64,000 bases of DNA from Litorimonas sp. (GCA_029936425.1 JAPYSU010000002.1:124001-188000); one strand, 5' to 3'. Counted from the first letter of the stretch, positions 36,236 to 45,977 are shown. The notes: generated by a model not told the origin, from the sequence alone. Numbers and translations: made by a program.

Positions 36236-37795
36236 ATGATTAACACCCGCCGCCAAATTCTATCCGGCCTCAGCGCTCTAAGCCTTTCCGCCTGCGCCAC
36301 AGCCTCTTCCCCTGCTAAAATGTCTCTTGGGGCGAGCCCGGAAAAAGGACTGAATTATTTGTTCCCTCTTGGCGTGGCTTCCGGCGATCCGGTTTCAGAT
36401 GGCTTTGTTTTATGGACACGTCTTGCGCCAATGCCCATGGCTGAGGATGGCGGTCTTTCAGTTCCTGTGAATGTGACGTGGCAGGTAGCAGAGGACGAAA
36501 ACTTCGCTCGCGTCATCAAAGCTGGTCAATCGGTCGCAAATAAACAATGGGCGCATAGCGTCCATGTCGAGGTTCAAGGCCTTCAGCCTTTGAGACAATA
36601 TTATTACCGTTTCATCGCCAATGGACAAAACAGCCCGACAGGGCGGGCAAAGACTGCGCCTATGTTTGGAGCGCCCGTTGACAAACTCCGTTTTGGCATT
36701 GCGTCCTGCCAGCATTATGAACAAGGGTTTTTCAACGCTTATAATGACATGGTCGCCCAAGACCCTGACCTTATTATCCACCTCGGCGATTACATATACG
36801 AATCTTCTTGGGGACCACAGGTTAGGCGGCAAGCCACAACAGAAGCGATAAGCCTGACCGATTACCGTCGTCTCCATGCGCAATATAAAACGGATCCCGC
36901 TCTTCAGGCGGCCCATGCCCACGCGCCCTGGATATTCATCTGGGACGATCATGAAGTTGTGAATGATTATGCTGACCTGAATGATGAAAACTATATGCCG
37001 CTTGAGCAGATGCGGGCCCGCCGGGCGGCCGCCTATAAAGCCTATTATGAGCATATGCCCGTGCGTCTGCGGAGCCGGCCTCACGGCGAGCATATGCGTC
37101 TTCACGATTACTTTTACTACGGCAATTTAATGACAATGGCTTTAACCGATGGACGCCAATATCGTGATGACCAAGCCTGCCAAACGCCTGAGGATGGCGG
37201 CGCGCAAATGGTGAGCTGCCCAGAGCTAAATGATCCCTCCCGTTCGATGTTTGGCAAAGCCCAGGAACGTTGGCTCATGCCGTCTTTTCTTCGATCTGGA
37301 GCAACCTGGGAAGTTTTGGCCCAGCCCACATTATTTTCACGCCTTTATCAAAAAGACCGCGACGGCAATCCGGCGTCTTGGAGTGACGGCTGGGACGGAT
37401 ACAAACCTACTCGTGACATGATAATTCATACCGCAGAACAACGTCGTCCGAAAAACTTTATCTCTATTGGCGGTGATATGCATAGTTGGTGGCAAGCCGA
37501 CTTAAAGACGGATTACAGCAATCCCGATTCCCAAACAGTTGGCACAGAATTTGTGACCACTTCCGTCACCGCTCACAGCTACGCTTATAACCGATTTACT
37601 CAAATGCTGCCGGATAACCCGCATATTCATTTCTTTGACGATCGAAAGCGCGGATACTCGCTTGTCAATGTGACCCCGGAAAACTGGACATTTGAAATGA
37701 AAGAAATGACGTCTGTTTATGATCCAAAGGCCGGGGCACAGACGCGCAAGAAATATGTGGTTGAAAGCGGAAATCAAGGCGCAATCGAGGCTTGA
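36236..37795 (+). CDS. phoD: PhoD-type alkaline phosphatase/phosphodiesterase
   Basis: Secreted metallophosphatase of 519 aa. The N-terminus has a twin-arginine NTRRQIL motif, a hydrophobic stretch and a lipobox LSAC (Cys20), so export by Tat and lipid anchoring are both likely. The PhoD N-domain (~40-140, FPLGVASGDPVSDGFVLWTRL) is followed by the catalytic metal core: IASCQHYEQGFF, DLIIHLGDYIYE, WIFIWDDHEVVNDY and ISIGGDMHSWW. These supply the usual Asp, Asn and His ligands. PhoD enzymes bind calcium and iron and release phosphate from mono- and diesters. It lies with an AMP nucleosidase and a PhoA-type phosphatase. Confidence 0.92.
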   Translation: MINTRRQILSGLSALSLSACATASSPAKMSLGASPEKGLNYLFPLGVASGDPVSDGFVLWTRLAPMPMAEDGGLSVPVNVTWQVAEDENFARVIKAGQSVANKQWAHSVHVEVQGLQPLRQYYYRFIANGQNSPTGRAKTAPMFGAPVDKLRFGIASCQHYEQGFFNAYNDMVAQDPDLIIHLGDYIYESSWGPQVRRQATTEAISLTDYRRLHAQYKTDPALQAAHAHAPWIFIWDDHEVVNDYADLNDENYMPLEQMRARRAAAYKAYYEHMPVRLRSRPHGEHMRLHDYFYYGNLMTMALTDGRQYRDDQACQTPEDGGAQMVSCPELNDPSRSMFGKAQERWLMPSFLRSGATWEVLAQPTLFSRLYQKDRDGNPASWSDGWDGYKPTRDMIIHTAEQRRPKNFISIGGDMHSWWQADLKTDYSNPDSQTVGTEFVTTSVTAHSYAYNRFTQMLPDNPHIHFFDDRKRGYSLVNVTPENWTFEMKEMTSVYDPKAGAQTRKKYVVESGNQGAIEA

Positions 37796-37820
37796 ATATA
37801 GTTTCGAAACAGCCTTTTCA

Positions 37821-37849
37821 TTGACAGAACCATTTACACTCTTTAGGAC
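37821..37849 (+). promoter_or_regulatory. Possible sigma-70-type promoter before amn
   Basis: TTGACA at 37821-37826 matches the -35 consensus. Seventeen bases later TAGGAC (37844-37849) is a weak -10. It lies in the 126-base gap between phoD and amn, about 72 bases before the amn start. Confidence 0.35.
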
Positions 37850-37921
37850 GCGGAAATTTTATTTGTTACTCAAACTCAGAACTGAGAACAATTCAAACCG
37901 CTGAATTAAAGGAAAAATATT

Positions 37922-39385
37922 TTGAACCAAGTTGGAAGCCCCCCCGAATTTTTTAATGACTTGATGCAGGTAGAGGATATATCCGCTGTCGTAAGCGGGC
38001 TGAAAACTCTTTATGACGACGCCATTGCCCAGATAAATAAATCTTTTGGGGAATATGCCAAAACGGGCAAAAGGGAAGCCTCGGCAACGCCGTGTTATCC
38101 CTATCTTTTGGTCGAAATTAAAACCCGAAAAAAAGACGGCGTCTCGCCTTATGCCTTTGTTAGCATCCGCGGGGCGGGCTGGTATGGAACGTCCATTACA
38201 AACCCCAAAATCTTCGCCGACTATCTGATAGATCAACTCTCCAGCATCGAAGCCGCCTACGAAGTTGATTACTATGTCGGCTATTGCAATCACGCTATCC
38301 CGGTCGCCTTTGCGATCGATCCCTCTGCTTTTGAGATGGATAAAGAATATAGCTCCCGTATAGGTGAGTATTTCCCGCTCCCTAATCTCAAGCATATCCA
38401 TGACGATCTGGCGGATGGGGCTGTTGAACATCCGAGTGATCGCCCCCTTCCTCTAAGCCTCTTCCCGGCTCTTAGAACTGATTACTCACTGCAAAGACTG
38501 AGACATTATTCCGGCACGAATCCCGAGCATTTTCAAAAATTTGTTATATTCACCAACTATCAGCGCTATGTGGATGAATTTATCGAACATGCGAAAAAAG
38601 TTGTCGGCAAAGGCAATTACACAGGGTTTGCCAGTCCCGGCCAGGGCGTGATCGAAAAGGCGGAAGACTATCGGTCTGACCCAGCCTTTAAGGGCCCGCA
38701 AATGCCGGCCTATCACTTGATTGCCGAGAATAATGAAGGCATTACCCTTATCAATATCGGTGTTGGCCCCTCAAATGCGAAGACCATCACAGACCATGTC
38801 GCTGTATTACGCTCTCATTGCTGGTTAATGTTGGGTCATTGCGGCGGCCTTCGCCGCACGCAGATTTTGGGCGATTTCGTTTTGGCCCATGCCTATCTGC
38901 GGGACGATCAAATCCTGGATGATGTTTTACCTCCCGCTATTCCCCTACCGACCATTGCCGAAGTCCAGATTGCGCTGACCGAAGCGATTTCCAGCGTCAT
39001 GTCTCTGACGGGACAGATGATGAAGCGCCACGTTCGCACAGGGACAGTGGTGACGACAGATGACCGAAACTGGGAAATGCGCTACGAGAAATTACGCACG
39101 CGTCTTAATCAATCCCGTGCGATTGCAATTGATATGGAGAGCGCGACTATCGCCGCCAATGGCTATCGTTACCGCGTCCCTTATGGAACACTTCTCTGCG
39201 TCTCCGACAGACCGTTACATGGCGAGATCAAGCTGCCCGGAACAGCCGAGGCCTTTTACCGCAGCCGCGTCGCGCAACATCTGAATATTGGTTTAGAGGC
39301 CATGTCTATTCTGAAAGGCGAAGCGCAAAGCGGAACCCTTCATTCGCGTAAACTCAGAAGTTTGGACGATCCTGTCTTTAGATAA
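37922..39385 (+). CDS. amn: AMP nucleosidase
   Basis: Cleaves AMP to adenine and ribose 5-phosphate; 487 aa, like E. coli Amn (~484). An N-terminal AMP nucleosidase domain (~25-170, AGWYGTSITNPKIFADYLIDQL) precedes the nucleoside-phosphorylase-like catalytic domain (~210-470) with INIGVGPSNAKTITDHVAVL, MLGHCGGLRRTQILGDFVLA and AIDMESATIAANGYRYRVP. The TTG start is chosen because AAAGGA lies 9 bases upstream and the N-domain needs it; the next ATG (37964) would trim only 14 residues. It lies between two phosphatases in a purine-scavenging neighbourhood. Confidence 0.92.
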   Translation: MNQVGSPPEFFNDLMQVEDISAVVSGLKTLYDDAIAQINKSFGEYAKTGKREASATPCYPYLLVEIKTRKKDGVSPYAFVSIRGAGWYGTSITNPKIFADYLIDQLSSIEAAYEVDYYVGYCNHAIPVAFAIDPSAFEMDKEYSSRIGEYFPLPNLKHIHDDLADGAVEHPSDRPLPLSLFPALRTDYSLQRLRHYSGTNPEHFQKFVIFTNYQRYVDEFIEHAKKVVGKGNYTGFASPGQGVIEKAEDYRSDPAFKGPQMPAYHLIAENNEGITLINIGVGPSNAKTITDHVAVLRSHCWLMLGHCGGLRRTQILGDFVLAHAYLRDDQILDDVLPPAIPLPTIAEVQIALTEAISSVMSLTGQMMKRHVRTGTVVTTDDRNWEMRYEKLRTRLNQSRAIAIDMESATIAANGYRYRVPYGTLLCVSDRPLHGEIKLPGTAEAFYRSRVAQHLNIGLEAMSILKGEAQSGTLHSRKLRSLDDPVFR

Positions 39386-39402
39386 ATCGGAGCTATTGAA
39401 TA

Positions 39403-40887
39403 ATGTCATTTCACCGCCTCGGCGCATGCGCCTTACTGCTACTCTCTGCTTGCACAACTATGCCGCAGTCCACGGCGCCTATGCAGTCCTCGGAGCCTAT
39501 TACAGTACCGGAAACTCAATTTTCAGGAGAACAAGGTAGTTTTGAAATGGGCCGCTTGGCAGTTGAAAACCGGCTTGCTCAACCCAAAGCGCCAAAACGC
39601 GCCAAAAACGTTATTTTGTTCGTCGGAGACGGTATGGGCGTCTCCACCGTCACCGCTATTCGCATTCATGCCGGACAGAAACTAGGACAATCTGGGGAAG
39701 AACATATTCTCGCTATGGATAGCCTCCCGCATGCAGCTCTGGCAAAAACTTATAACACGAACCAGCAAGTATCTGACTCGGCAGGGACAGCGACCGCTTT
39801 TATGACGGGCCAAAAAACCAAAGCGGGAGTCATTAATGTTGCGCCTGAAATATCCAGAAATGATTGCGCGGGCTCACTCGCGGCGCCGCTAGATAATTTT
39901 TTATTGCAGGCCGCTGACCAAGGCTACGCGACAGGAGTCGTCTCCACAGCCCGTCTCACTCATGCCACACCTGCGGCGACTTATTCCAATTCCCCCAATC
40001 GGGATTGGGAAAGTGTAGAAGACTTGCCTGAAACCGCCAGAGTAGAAGGATGTCTTCCTATTGCGACGCAACTTGAGACAGCCCTCATATCTGGACGCCT
40101 CGATATTGCTCTGGGCGGCGGAAAAGGGAAATTCGAATCCGGGATTGAGGAAAGAGTTGGCGGAACTTACGTCGAGAACAAAAACTCGCTCAGCCAGATA
40201 AATTCGCAGACGCAACTTCCTTTGCTGGGACTATTCTCAAATAGTCACATGGAGTTCGTCCGGGCCAAGGATGAAACCAATCAAGAGCCTTCACTTGCAG
40301 ATATGACGGCCAAGGCCATTGATCGGCTTGAAGCTGAAGACAATGGTTATTTCCTGATGGTAGAAAGCGGCCGTATCGACCACGGTCACCATGCTGGCAG
40401 AGCTGAATTGGCACTCGATGAAGGTGTTGCATTCGATCAAGCTATTGCCGACACTTTGTCCCGGGTCAATTTATCCGAAACACTCATCATCGTGACAGCG
40501 GACCACAGTCATGTGTTCACAATTGCCGGGTACCCGACACGGGGCAATCCAATACTGGATGTTGTAAAAGGTAATAATGAACAGGGCCTGCCAAACGGCG
40601 AAAACATACTCGGGACAGACGGACTTCCCTACACAACATTGGGATATCAAAACGGCCCCGGCGCGGTTGAAGGCGTTCGCGATCCCAGCACTCAACCCGG
40701 AGAGGTTATCATTCAGAAAGCTGCTATTCCGACAGGCTATGTCAGTAATGGCCAACAACGTCACAGCGAGACACACGCCGGAGAAGATGTGCCTGTTTAC
40801 GCCATTGGCCCCTCATCGGATCTGGTGTCCGGTGTAATGGAGCAGAATGTGATTTATCACATCATGCGTGAAGCCATGGGTTTCTAA
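39403..40887 (+). CDS. phoA: PhoA-family alkaline phosphatase (lipoprotein)
   Basis: Zn/Mg alkaline phosphatase of 494 aa. A lipoprotein signal with lipobox LSAC (Cys17) means it is probably surface or outer-membrane anchored. The metal motif NVILFVGDGMGVSTVTA lies near residue 69. The nucleophile Ser126 is in QQVSDSAGTATAFMTG. VSTARLTHATPAA, LMVESGRIDHGHHAG and IIVTADHSHVFTI supply the remaining metal ligands. Start ATG follows GGAG at a 10-base spacing, 17 bases after amn, so amn and phoA are likely one transcript. An 8-bp-stem terminator follows. Confidence 0.93.
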   Translation: MSFHRLGACALLLLSACTTMPQSTAPMQSSEPITVPETQFSGEQGSFEMGRLAVENRLAQPKAPKRAKNVILFVGDGMGVSTVTAIRIHAGQKLGQSGEEHILAMDSLPHAALAKTYNTNQQVSDSAGTATAFMTGQKTKAGVINVAPEISRNDCAGSLAAPLDNFLLQAADQGYATGVVSTARLTHATPAATYSNSPNRDWESVEDLPETARVEGCLPIATQLETALISGRLDIALGGGKGKFESGIEERVGGTYVENKNSLSQINSQTQLPLLGLFSNSHMEFVRAKDETNQEPSLADMTAKAIDRLEAEDNGYFLMVESGRIDHGHHAGRAELALDEGVAFDQAIADTLSRVNLSETLIIVTADHSHVFTIAGYPTRGNPILDVVKGNNEQGLPNGENILGTDGLPYTTLGYQNGPGAVEGVRDPSTQPGEVIIQKAAIPTGYVSNGQQRHSETHAGEDVPVYAIGPSSDLVSGVMEQNVIYHIMREAMGF

Positions 40888-40924
40888 GATATTATATTCA
40901 ATAAATTTAATGAGATTTCGATGA

Positions 40925-40949
40925 AGAGAGGCTCAGGCCTCTCTTTTTT
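40925..40949 (+). terminator. Rho-independent terminator after phoA
   Basis: AGAGAGGC (40925-40932), loop TCAG, GCCTCTCT (40937-40944): a perfect 8-bp stem running straight into a six-T tract. It closes the nucleotide-scavenging region before the convergent flagellar genes. Confidence 0.93.
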
Positions 40950-40980
40950 AATTTATATATTGAGATCTAGTACCCGGGGC

Positions 40981-41412
40981 TCAAGCAAACCTATTTTGAT
41001 TTAACCATCCTTCGAGATTGCGTTCATCTGTCAGTTCATCTCTCTCATCGGCCTTTCGCACCTGGCTTTTTTTCAGCTGCGCCGTGAGCATATCCTGTCG
41101 AACCGTTTGAGTTTTCAATTCCAACACTAACTCGGATTTGGAGGCTTCCGCCTGTTGCAACTCTGCGCTGATATCGGACAGACGCTTCAGCTGGGCCCGC
41201 TTCCATTGTTCAAAAACCTTTACGTCACTTTGAACGTGGGCTCCCTCCTGAGAGTTATAGAGGGCGATATTTTGCTGTTGTATTTTATGGTGAATTTCTG
41301 AAGTTTTATTTGATAAGTCTTTTATATGACGCATCGCCTCGGCAAGGTTTTTCTCGGCCTGCTGTTTCATAATTTTATTTAGCTTTAGAAGTACCTCTAT
41401 CTTGTCTGTCAT
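40981..41412 (-). CDS. fliJ: Flagellar export chaperone-like protein FliJ
   Basis: A 143-residue, almost entirely helical, coiled-coil protein rich in Lys, Gln and Glu. Length, composition and position at the end of an flhB-containing flagellar export operon fit FliJ, the cytoplasmic stalk that links the FliI ATPase to the FlhA gate. FliJ sequences are poorly conserved, so the call rests mainly on shape and context. It starts 5 bases after the flhB stop. Confidence 0.68.
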   Translation of the reverse strand: MTDKIEVLLKLNKIMKQQAEKNLAEAMRHIKDLSNKTSEIHHKIQQQNIALYNSQEGAHVQSDVKVFEQWKRAQLKRLSDISAELQQAEASKSELVLELKTQTVRQDMLTAQLKKSQVRKADERDELTDERNLEGWLNQNRFA

Positions 41413-41417
41413 CAGTT

Positions 41418-42509
41418 TTATCCTTTACGCTTCAGACTATCCGCAAAGTGAATAGAGGCGGCCACAGCGGCGTAATGCTCTGGCTTGATAACGTCCCCAA
41501 CTTCGACGCCGGCATAGATGGAACGCGCGCAGGGCGGATCTGAATAGATTGGAATATCGCATTCCTTGGCTTTTTTTCGGATCCGGAAAGCCAGCTCATC
41601 CACGCCTTTGGCCAAGAGGACAGGCACTGTTTTCTGCTCACGTTGCCATTTAAGCGCAACCGCATAATGGGTTGGGTTCACAATAATGACATCGGCCTTG
41701 GCAACATCATTTATCATGGTTGCCTGCGAAAGCGCTAAGGCGCGGCGGCGGCGCTCCCCTTTCAAATGCGGATCACCCTCGCTTTCCTTATTCTCGTCCT
41801 TTACCTCTTTGAAGGTCATGCGAAGCTTCTTCATATGAGCAAACCATGCATAGGGAAGATCGACCAGTGTTATGAGCCCCATTGCGATAATCATAAAGAC
41901 AATAAGCTGTAAGGCGGTCTTGTTCATTTCAGGGACAATTAGGGCATGCGGCATGGCGCTCATCCCCGGCAATTCTTTCAGCAAATTATAAAAGAAGAAC
42001 ATCGCGACAGAGGAGATGAAGAGCAGTTTGAAAAACCGTTTCCCAAACTCAACCATGCCCGTCATTCCGTATTTTTGCTTGGCATTTGAAACAGGCGAAA
42101 TCCGTGACAGTTTTGGTTTAAGCTTAGACGGCGCGACAACAACAGCGCGCTGCAGAACCAAGGAAATAATAATCGCCAGAATAAGCAGCATGAAAATCGG
42201 ACCCAGAGCCAGAATGGGTTTCCAAAGAAATTCAGAAGCGCCGTTCTGGCCAAAGCGCGCCGTTTTTGAATTCAGAAGAGCGTTTCCCATATCCGCAGGA
42301 TGTTCGAGCATACTGGACAAGGAAATAAGTGCATTGGACGCAATCGTTTTGCCAAAAATGACAATGGCAATGGCAAGGCCCATATAGAGCATCAACGTAT
42401 TCGCTTCAGTCGATTGCGGCGTATCGCCTTTCTCTCGGGATTTACGGATTTTGGTTTCCGAAGCATCAAAACTCTTCTCTTCGGCGCCGGACTGTTCGTT
42501 TTCACTCAT
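41418..42509 (-). CDS. flhB: Flagellar export switch protein FlhB
   Basis: Substrate-specificity switch of the flagellar type III export gate, 363 aa. The N-terminus carries the conserved EKSFDASETKIRKSREKGD segment, then four transmembrane helices (~37-58, 97-121, 160-178, 200-222), then the cytoplasmic domain. The self-cleavage motif NPTH is at residues 278-281 (IIVNPTHYAVAL), followed by YAGVEVGDVIKPEHYAAVA. All features of an active FlhB are present. It follows fliR by 9 bases. Confidence 0.96.
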   Translation of the reverse strand: MSENEQSGAEEKSFDASETKIRKSREKGDTPQSTEANTLMLYMGLAIAIVIFGKTIASNALISLSSMLEHPADMGNALLNSKTARFGQNGASEFLWKPILALGPIFMLLILAIIISLVLQRAVVVAPSKLKPKLSRISPVSNAKQKYGMTGMVEFGKRFFKLLFISSVAMFFFYNLLKELPGMSAMPHALIVPEMNKTALQLIVFMIIAMGLITLVDLPYAWFAHMKKLRMTFKEVKDENKESEGDPHLKGERRRRALALSQATMINDVAKADVIIVNPTHYAVALKWQREQKTVPVLLAKGVDELAFRIRKKAKECDIPIYSDPPCARSIYAGVEVGDVIKPEHYAAVAASIHFADSLKRKG

Positions 42510-42518
42510 AAGTCCTCC

Positions 42519-43301
42519 CTAACCCGCAAAGTTGAATGTGACACCATCTGTCTGGAATATACCCAGCCAGAGAGTTAAAATCGTTGTGACGGATACGGCC
42601 AAGAGGAGCAGGCCGATTCCGATAATCGCCGGCATACCGACAAAAGAGACGAGCAGTTGCGGCATAGCCCTATTCACGAAACCCAGAAGCAGGTTGTAGA
42701 TAAAGTTCAAAAGAATAAAGGGAAACGCCAAAGAAAGGCTCCAGCGAAACAGGTTCACAGCTTTGTCTGTTAAGTCATACGCAAAATTATTAAAATCCGG
42801 GACGGCACCCAAGGGAAAAACATCATAGGATTTTATGAGTATGGAAAAAGCTTCGATATGAAAATTCAATGTGATGAGGAGCGTTACACCCGCCAGCATA
42901 AGAAAGTTACTCAAAGTCGTATTCGGCTCCGTGGCAATACCCTCCCCCAAAGGCTGAGAAATCGACATCGCTTGAGAAATTATATTACCTGTGACCTGAA
43001 GCCCAATCGTCATAAGGCGAAGCGCAAACCCAAAGAAAAAACCAAAAACAGCTTCTTTGGAGATCAAAGCCGCAGCGTCTGAAAGCTGAGTTATAGGAAC
43101 CGGCTGCGTCAGCACGACCGGCAGCATGAGCCATGTCAGTAAAATAGCGACCCCTATCCGAATACGCGGAGAAATTGTTCGTTCTCCGATTGTGGGGACA
43201 AGAAACATAAAGACTGACATCCGCGTAAAGATGGCCATGATCGCAAAAAGCGAATCCATGAAAGGCGTTATGACAGCCGTGAAGCCATCCAGAAACTCCA
43301 T
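42519..43301 (-). CDS. fliR: Flagellar export gate protein FliR
   Basis: Integral membrane export-gate subunit of 260 aa with about six hydrophobic helices. Family landmarks are FTRMSVFMFLVPTIGERTISPRIRIG near residue 27, KEAVFGFFFGFALRL near 84 and QLLVSFVGMPAIIGIGLLLL near 217. The start overlaps the flhA stop as TGATG. Order flhA-fliR-flhB is common in alphaproteobacteria; fliP is not in the window. Confidence 0.95.
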   Translation of the reverse strand: MEFLDGFTAVITPFMDSLFAIMAIFTRMSVFMFLVPTIGERTISPRIRIGVAILLTWLMLPVVLTQPVPITQLSDAAALISKEAVFGFFFGFALRLMTIGLQVTGNIISQAMSISQPLGEGIATEPNTTLSNFLMLAGVTLLITLNFHIEAFSILIKSYDVFPLGAVPDFNNFAYDLTDKAVNLFRWSLSLAFPFILLNFIYNLLLGFVNRAMPQLLVSFVGMPAIIGIGLLLLAVSVTTILTLWLGIFQTDGVTFNFAG

Positions 43302-45385
43302 CAGGCTACGCCCATAATGGCAGGACGTTCTGTCGTGCCGATCTCCTCATAGGCGACGACTGGGTTACGTACGCCCTTGGCATTCAAAACCGAGCGGATG
43401 AAACGACGGCGTTTGGACGTCGTTGCAATCGCGGCGTAAACGCCCTGTCTGGCAGACTTATCGAGTTCCTTGCGGACGCTACCGGCAAGTCGGTTAAATT
43501 CATCCGGCGGCAAGGCCACGTCGCGGCGTCCGCTCTCATCCGTCGTCTCGCTGGCCGTAAACTGGTTTTCCCAATCCGGCCCAATCTGGATCAAAGGCAA
43601 GCGACCTTGTGCGTCGCGGAGTTTGGAAACAAATTGATAGCTCATCCGATGACGCACAAAATCCGCTAACTGCTCCGTATTATTCAGAACCGTTTTGCCT
43701 TCCGCAATCGTCTCGACGATCAACGGAATATTGCGGATGGAAATACGTTCTTCCAAAAGCAAGCGGCAGACCCCTTGTAACAAATCCAGAGGCACTTTCT
43801 CCGGAATGAATTCGTCCAGAATTTTCTTATTAGACTCGGAACGGCCCGGGTCACTGACGTTTTTAAACGTATCAAGTGTTTTCCGAAGCGTGCGGCGTGT
43901 CAGGAGCTTGGTAAAGTTATCCTGTATGACTTCCAAGAGATGTGTCGCCAATACTTCAATCGGCGCAATGACGGTCACGCCGAGCATCATCAGCTCGTCT
44001 TCATGTTCTTTATCTATCCAGCGCGCCGGGGCCTGGAAGACAGGTTCCTTCGTATTTTCACCAGGAATATGCGGATGTTCTTCCGGATCGATCAATGCCA
44101 GCAACTGTTTTGATTTCAAACTTTGCGAGGCGATTTCAGTACCCTGAATTTTTATCTTGTAAACATTTTCGCCCAAGAGCGCGTTATCGGTCAAGCGGAT
44201 TGACGGCAGAACAAAACCGAATTCCTTGGCCACAAATTTACGAATTTTTTGAACGCGTTGGTCAAATCCGAATTCTTCGTTCATTACATTCGGTACGATA
44301 TTCGGGGCAAGCTCGACGCTGATTTCGTCGATATCCAAAGCGTCGCCAAGTTTCTGTTCCTCTGGAATTTCAGTAGTGACATCCTCGGAAGTCTCGGGCT
44401 TTTCAGCTGCGGCCTTTTCACGAAGATAGGAGAAATATGCGACAACGCCGAGAATTGCAGCGCCGCCCATAAACGGTAAAAAAGGCAATCCTGGGAAGAA
44501 CGCGAAAATAACCATAATACCTGCGACTGCGCTCAAGGCCGCCGGATATTGGCCGAATTGCTTGAATAGAGCGAAGTCCACAGTGCCTTCCCCGCGCCCT
44601 TTGGATAAGAGGAGGCCCGCAGCCACCGAAATGATTACAGCCGGAATTTGGGAAACAAGGCCGTCGCCAACCGTCAAAATGGAATAGTTTTTAATCGCTT
44701 CCGAAAAAGAAATATTATGCACGCCGATTCCAATAGCAATACCCGCTATCAAGTTCAGAAGCGTAATCAGGATGCCGGCAATGGCATCCCCTTTCATGAA
44801 TTTGGAGACACCATCCAGAGAGCCGAGAAAAGCTGTTTCTTCCTGTTCTGTAATTCGTCTTTCTGCCGCTTCGGCGTGAGAAATCGCACCGGCCGAAAGG
44901 TCAGCATCAATTGCCATCTGTTTGCCGGGCATAGCGTCGAGGGCAAAACGGGCGCCTACTTCAGCCATGCGGCCCGCACCCTTAGCAATCACCATAAAAT
45001 TAACAATGACCAGAACGGAAAAGACAATCAGTCCGATAAAGATGTTCCCGCTCATGACGAACATCGCGAAACCTTCAATTACGCCGCCTGCCGCGTCAGG
45101 GCCCGTATGACCCTCTCCAATTATGAGTTTTGTTGATGATATGTTGAGGGAGAGCCGCAGAAGCAAAGCCGCCAAAAGTACTGAGGGAAATGAGCTGAAA
45201 TCCAAAGGCCGCTCAATAAATAGGGTAATTGTAAAAATGAGGATCGCAAATGCAAATGAGGCCGATAACCCGATATCCAATACCCATGACGGCATAGGCA
45301 ATACCATCATCACAATGATGAACATCAGGCCGATGGATAAAAATACCGTCGGATTTTTTGCTAATTCCCCCAGAGATTTTGGCAT
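43301..45385 (-). CDS. flhA: Flagellar export gate protein FlhA
   Basis: Largest export-gate component, 694 aa. About eight N-terminal transmembrane helices (~1-320) include the FHIPEP-family stretch GRMAEVGARFALDAMPGKQMAID (~140-162) with LSAGAISHAEAAERR after it. A cytoplasmic domain (~350-690) ends the protein and docks FliJ and export chaperones. Length and motifs are standard. It starts two bases after fliQ and overlaps fliR. Confidence 0.97.
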   Translation of the reverse strand: MPKSLGELAKNPTVFLSIGLMFIIVMMVLPMPSWVLDIGLSASFAFAILIFTITLFIERPLDFSSFPSVLLAALLLRLSLNISSTKLIIGEGHTGPDAAGGVIEGFAMFVMSGNIFIGLIVFSVLVIVNFMVIAKGAGRMAEVGARFALDAMPGKQMAIDADLSAGAISHAEAAERRITEQEETAFLGSLDGVSKFMKGDAIAGILITLLNLIAGIAIGIGVHNISFSEAIKNYSILTVGDGLVSQIPAVIISVAAGLLLSKGRGEGTVDFALFKQFGQYPAALSAVAGIMVIFAFFPGLPFLPFMGGAAILGVVAYFSYLREKAAAEKPETSEDVTTEIPEEQKLGDALDIDEISVELAPNIVPNVMNEEFGFDQRVQKIRKFVAKEFGFVLPSIRLTDNALLGENVYKIKIQGTEIASQSLKSKQLLALIDPEEHPHIPGENTKEPVFQAPARWIDKEHEDELMMLGVTVIAPIEVLATHLLEVIQDNFTKLLTRRTLRKTLDTFKNVSDPGRSESNKKILDEFIPEKVPLDLLQGVCRLLLEERISIRNIPLIVETIAEGKTVLNNTEQLADFVRHRMSYQFVSKLRDAQGRLPLIQIGPDWENQFTASETTDESGRRDVALPPDEFNRLAGSVRKELDKSARQGVYAAIATTSKRRRFIRSVLNAKGVRNPVVAYEEIGTTERPAIMGVA

Positions 45386-45387
45386 AT

Positions 45388-45651
45388 TTAACCGGCGATC
45401 ACTGGAATGACGAGAGAGTCAAAAAGATGGATACACATTCGGGCCATAAAGCCGGCCGTTGCGATAAAAACGAGGAGCATGGCCCCGAGTTTGGGTACGA
45501 AAGTCAGGGTCATTTCCTGAATTGAGGTCAGCGCCTGTAGCAAACCTACCGCCAAACCCACGAGCAAGGCTGTCCCCAAGAGCGGAAGAGACATAAGCGC
45601 GGCCGCCCAGAAGAACTCACGCATTATGGATAGTATTTCCGCCTCGCCCAT
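45388..45651 (-). CDS. fliQ: Flagellar export gate protein FliQ
   Basis: Small two-helix membrane subunit of 87 aa. The sequence ALLVGLAVGLLQALTSIQEMTLTFVPK between the two hydrophobic helices is the FliQ hallmark. It overlaps the fliE stop (TAATG) and precedes flhA by two bases. Confidence 0.95.
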   Translation of the reverse strand: MGEAEILSIMREFFWAAALMSLPLLGTALLVGLAVGLLQALTSIQEMTLTFVPKLGAMLLVFIATAGFMARMCIHLFDSLVIPVIAG

Positions 45652-45965
45652 TAGACAGGCATTCTCAATAGCTCTTGATAAGCTTCAACAACGCGGTTTC
45701 GGATTGTCACAGCCGTTTCCAAAGCGACCTCAGCATTAGCCATGGCCTGAACCACGGAATGAGCATCTGCTTGTCCGGCTGCCATCGCCTCGGTTGTCTT
45801 TTCAACATTCTGGAATACTTCCGCAAAGGCTTTGGCGCTTTCAGCCACACCTTCGCTGGCAGAGCCTTTAGCCTCGGTTCCCATTTCGGCCGGTTTTGCA
45901 TTCGGCGAAAGGGCTTGTTTGGCAATTTGGTATTGGCGCATCGCGCCGAGAGAGGTCGGTTCCAT
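45651..45965 (-). CDS. fliE: Flagellar hook-basal body complex protein FliE
   Basis: Links the MS-ring/export gate to the proximal rod; 104 aa as usual. The C-terminal half has the conserved AHSVVQAMANAEVALETAVTIR and VEAYQELLRMPV pattern. The N-terminal ~35 residues are Ala/Glu-rich and variable. It lies between flgC and fliQ in the proximal-rod to export-gate operon. Confidence 0.93.
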   Translation of the reverse strand: MEPTSLGAMRQYQIAKQALSPNAKPAEMGTEAKGSASEGVAESAKAFAEVFQNVEKTTEAMAAGQADAHSVVQAMANAEVALETAVTIRNRVVEAYQELLRMPV

Positions 45966-45977
45966 AATACGCTCCTA

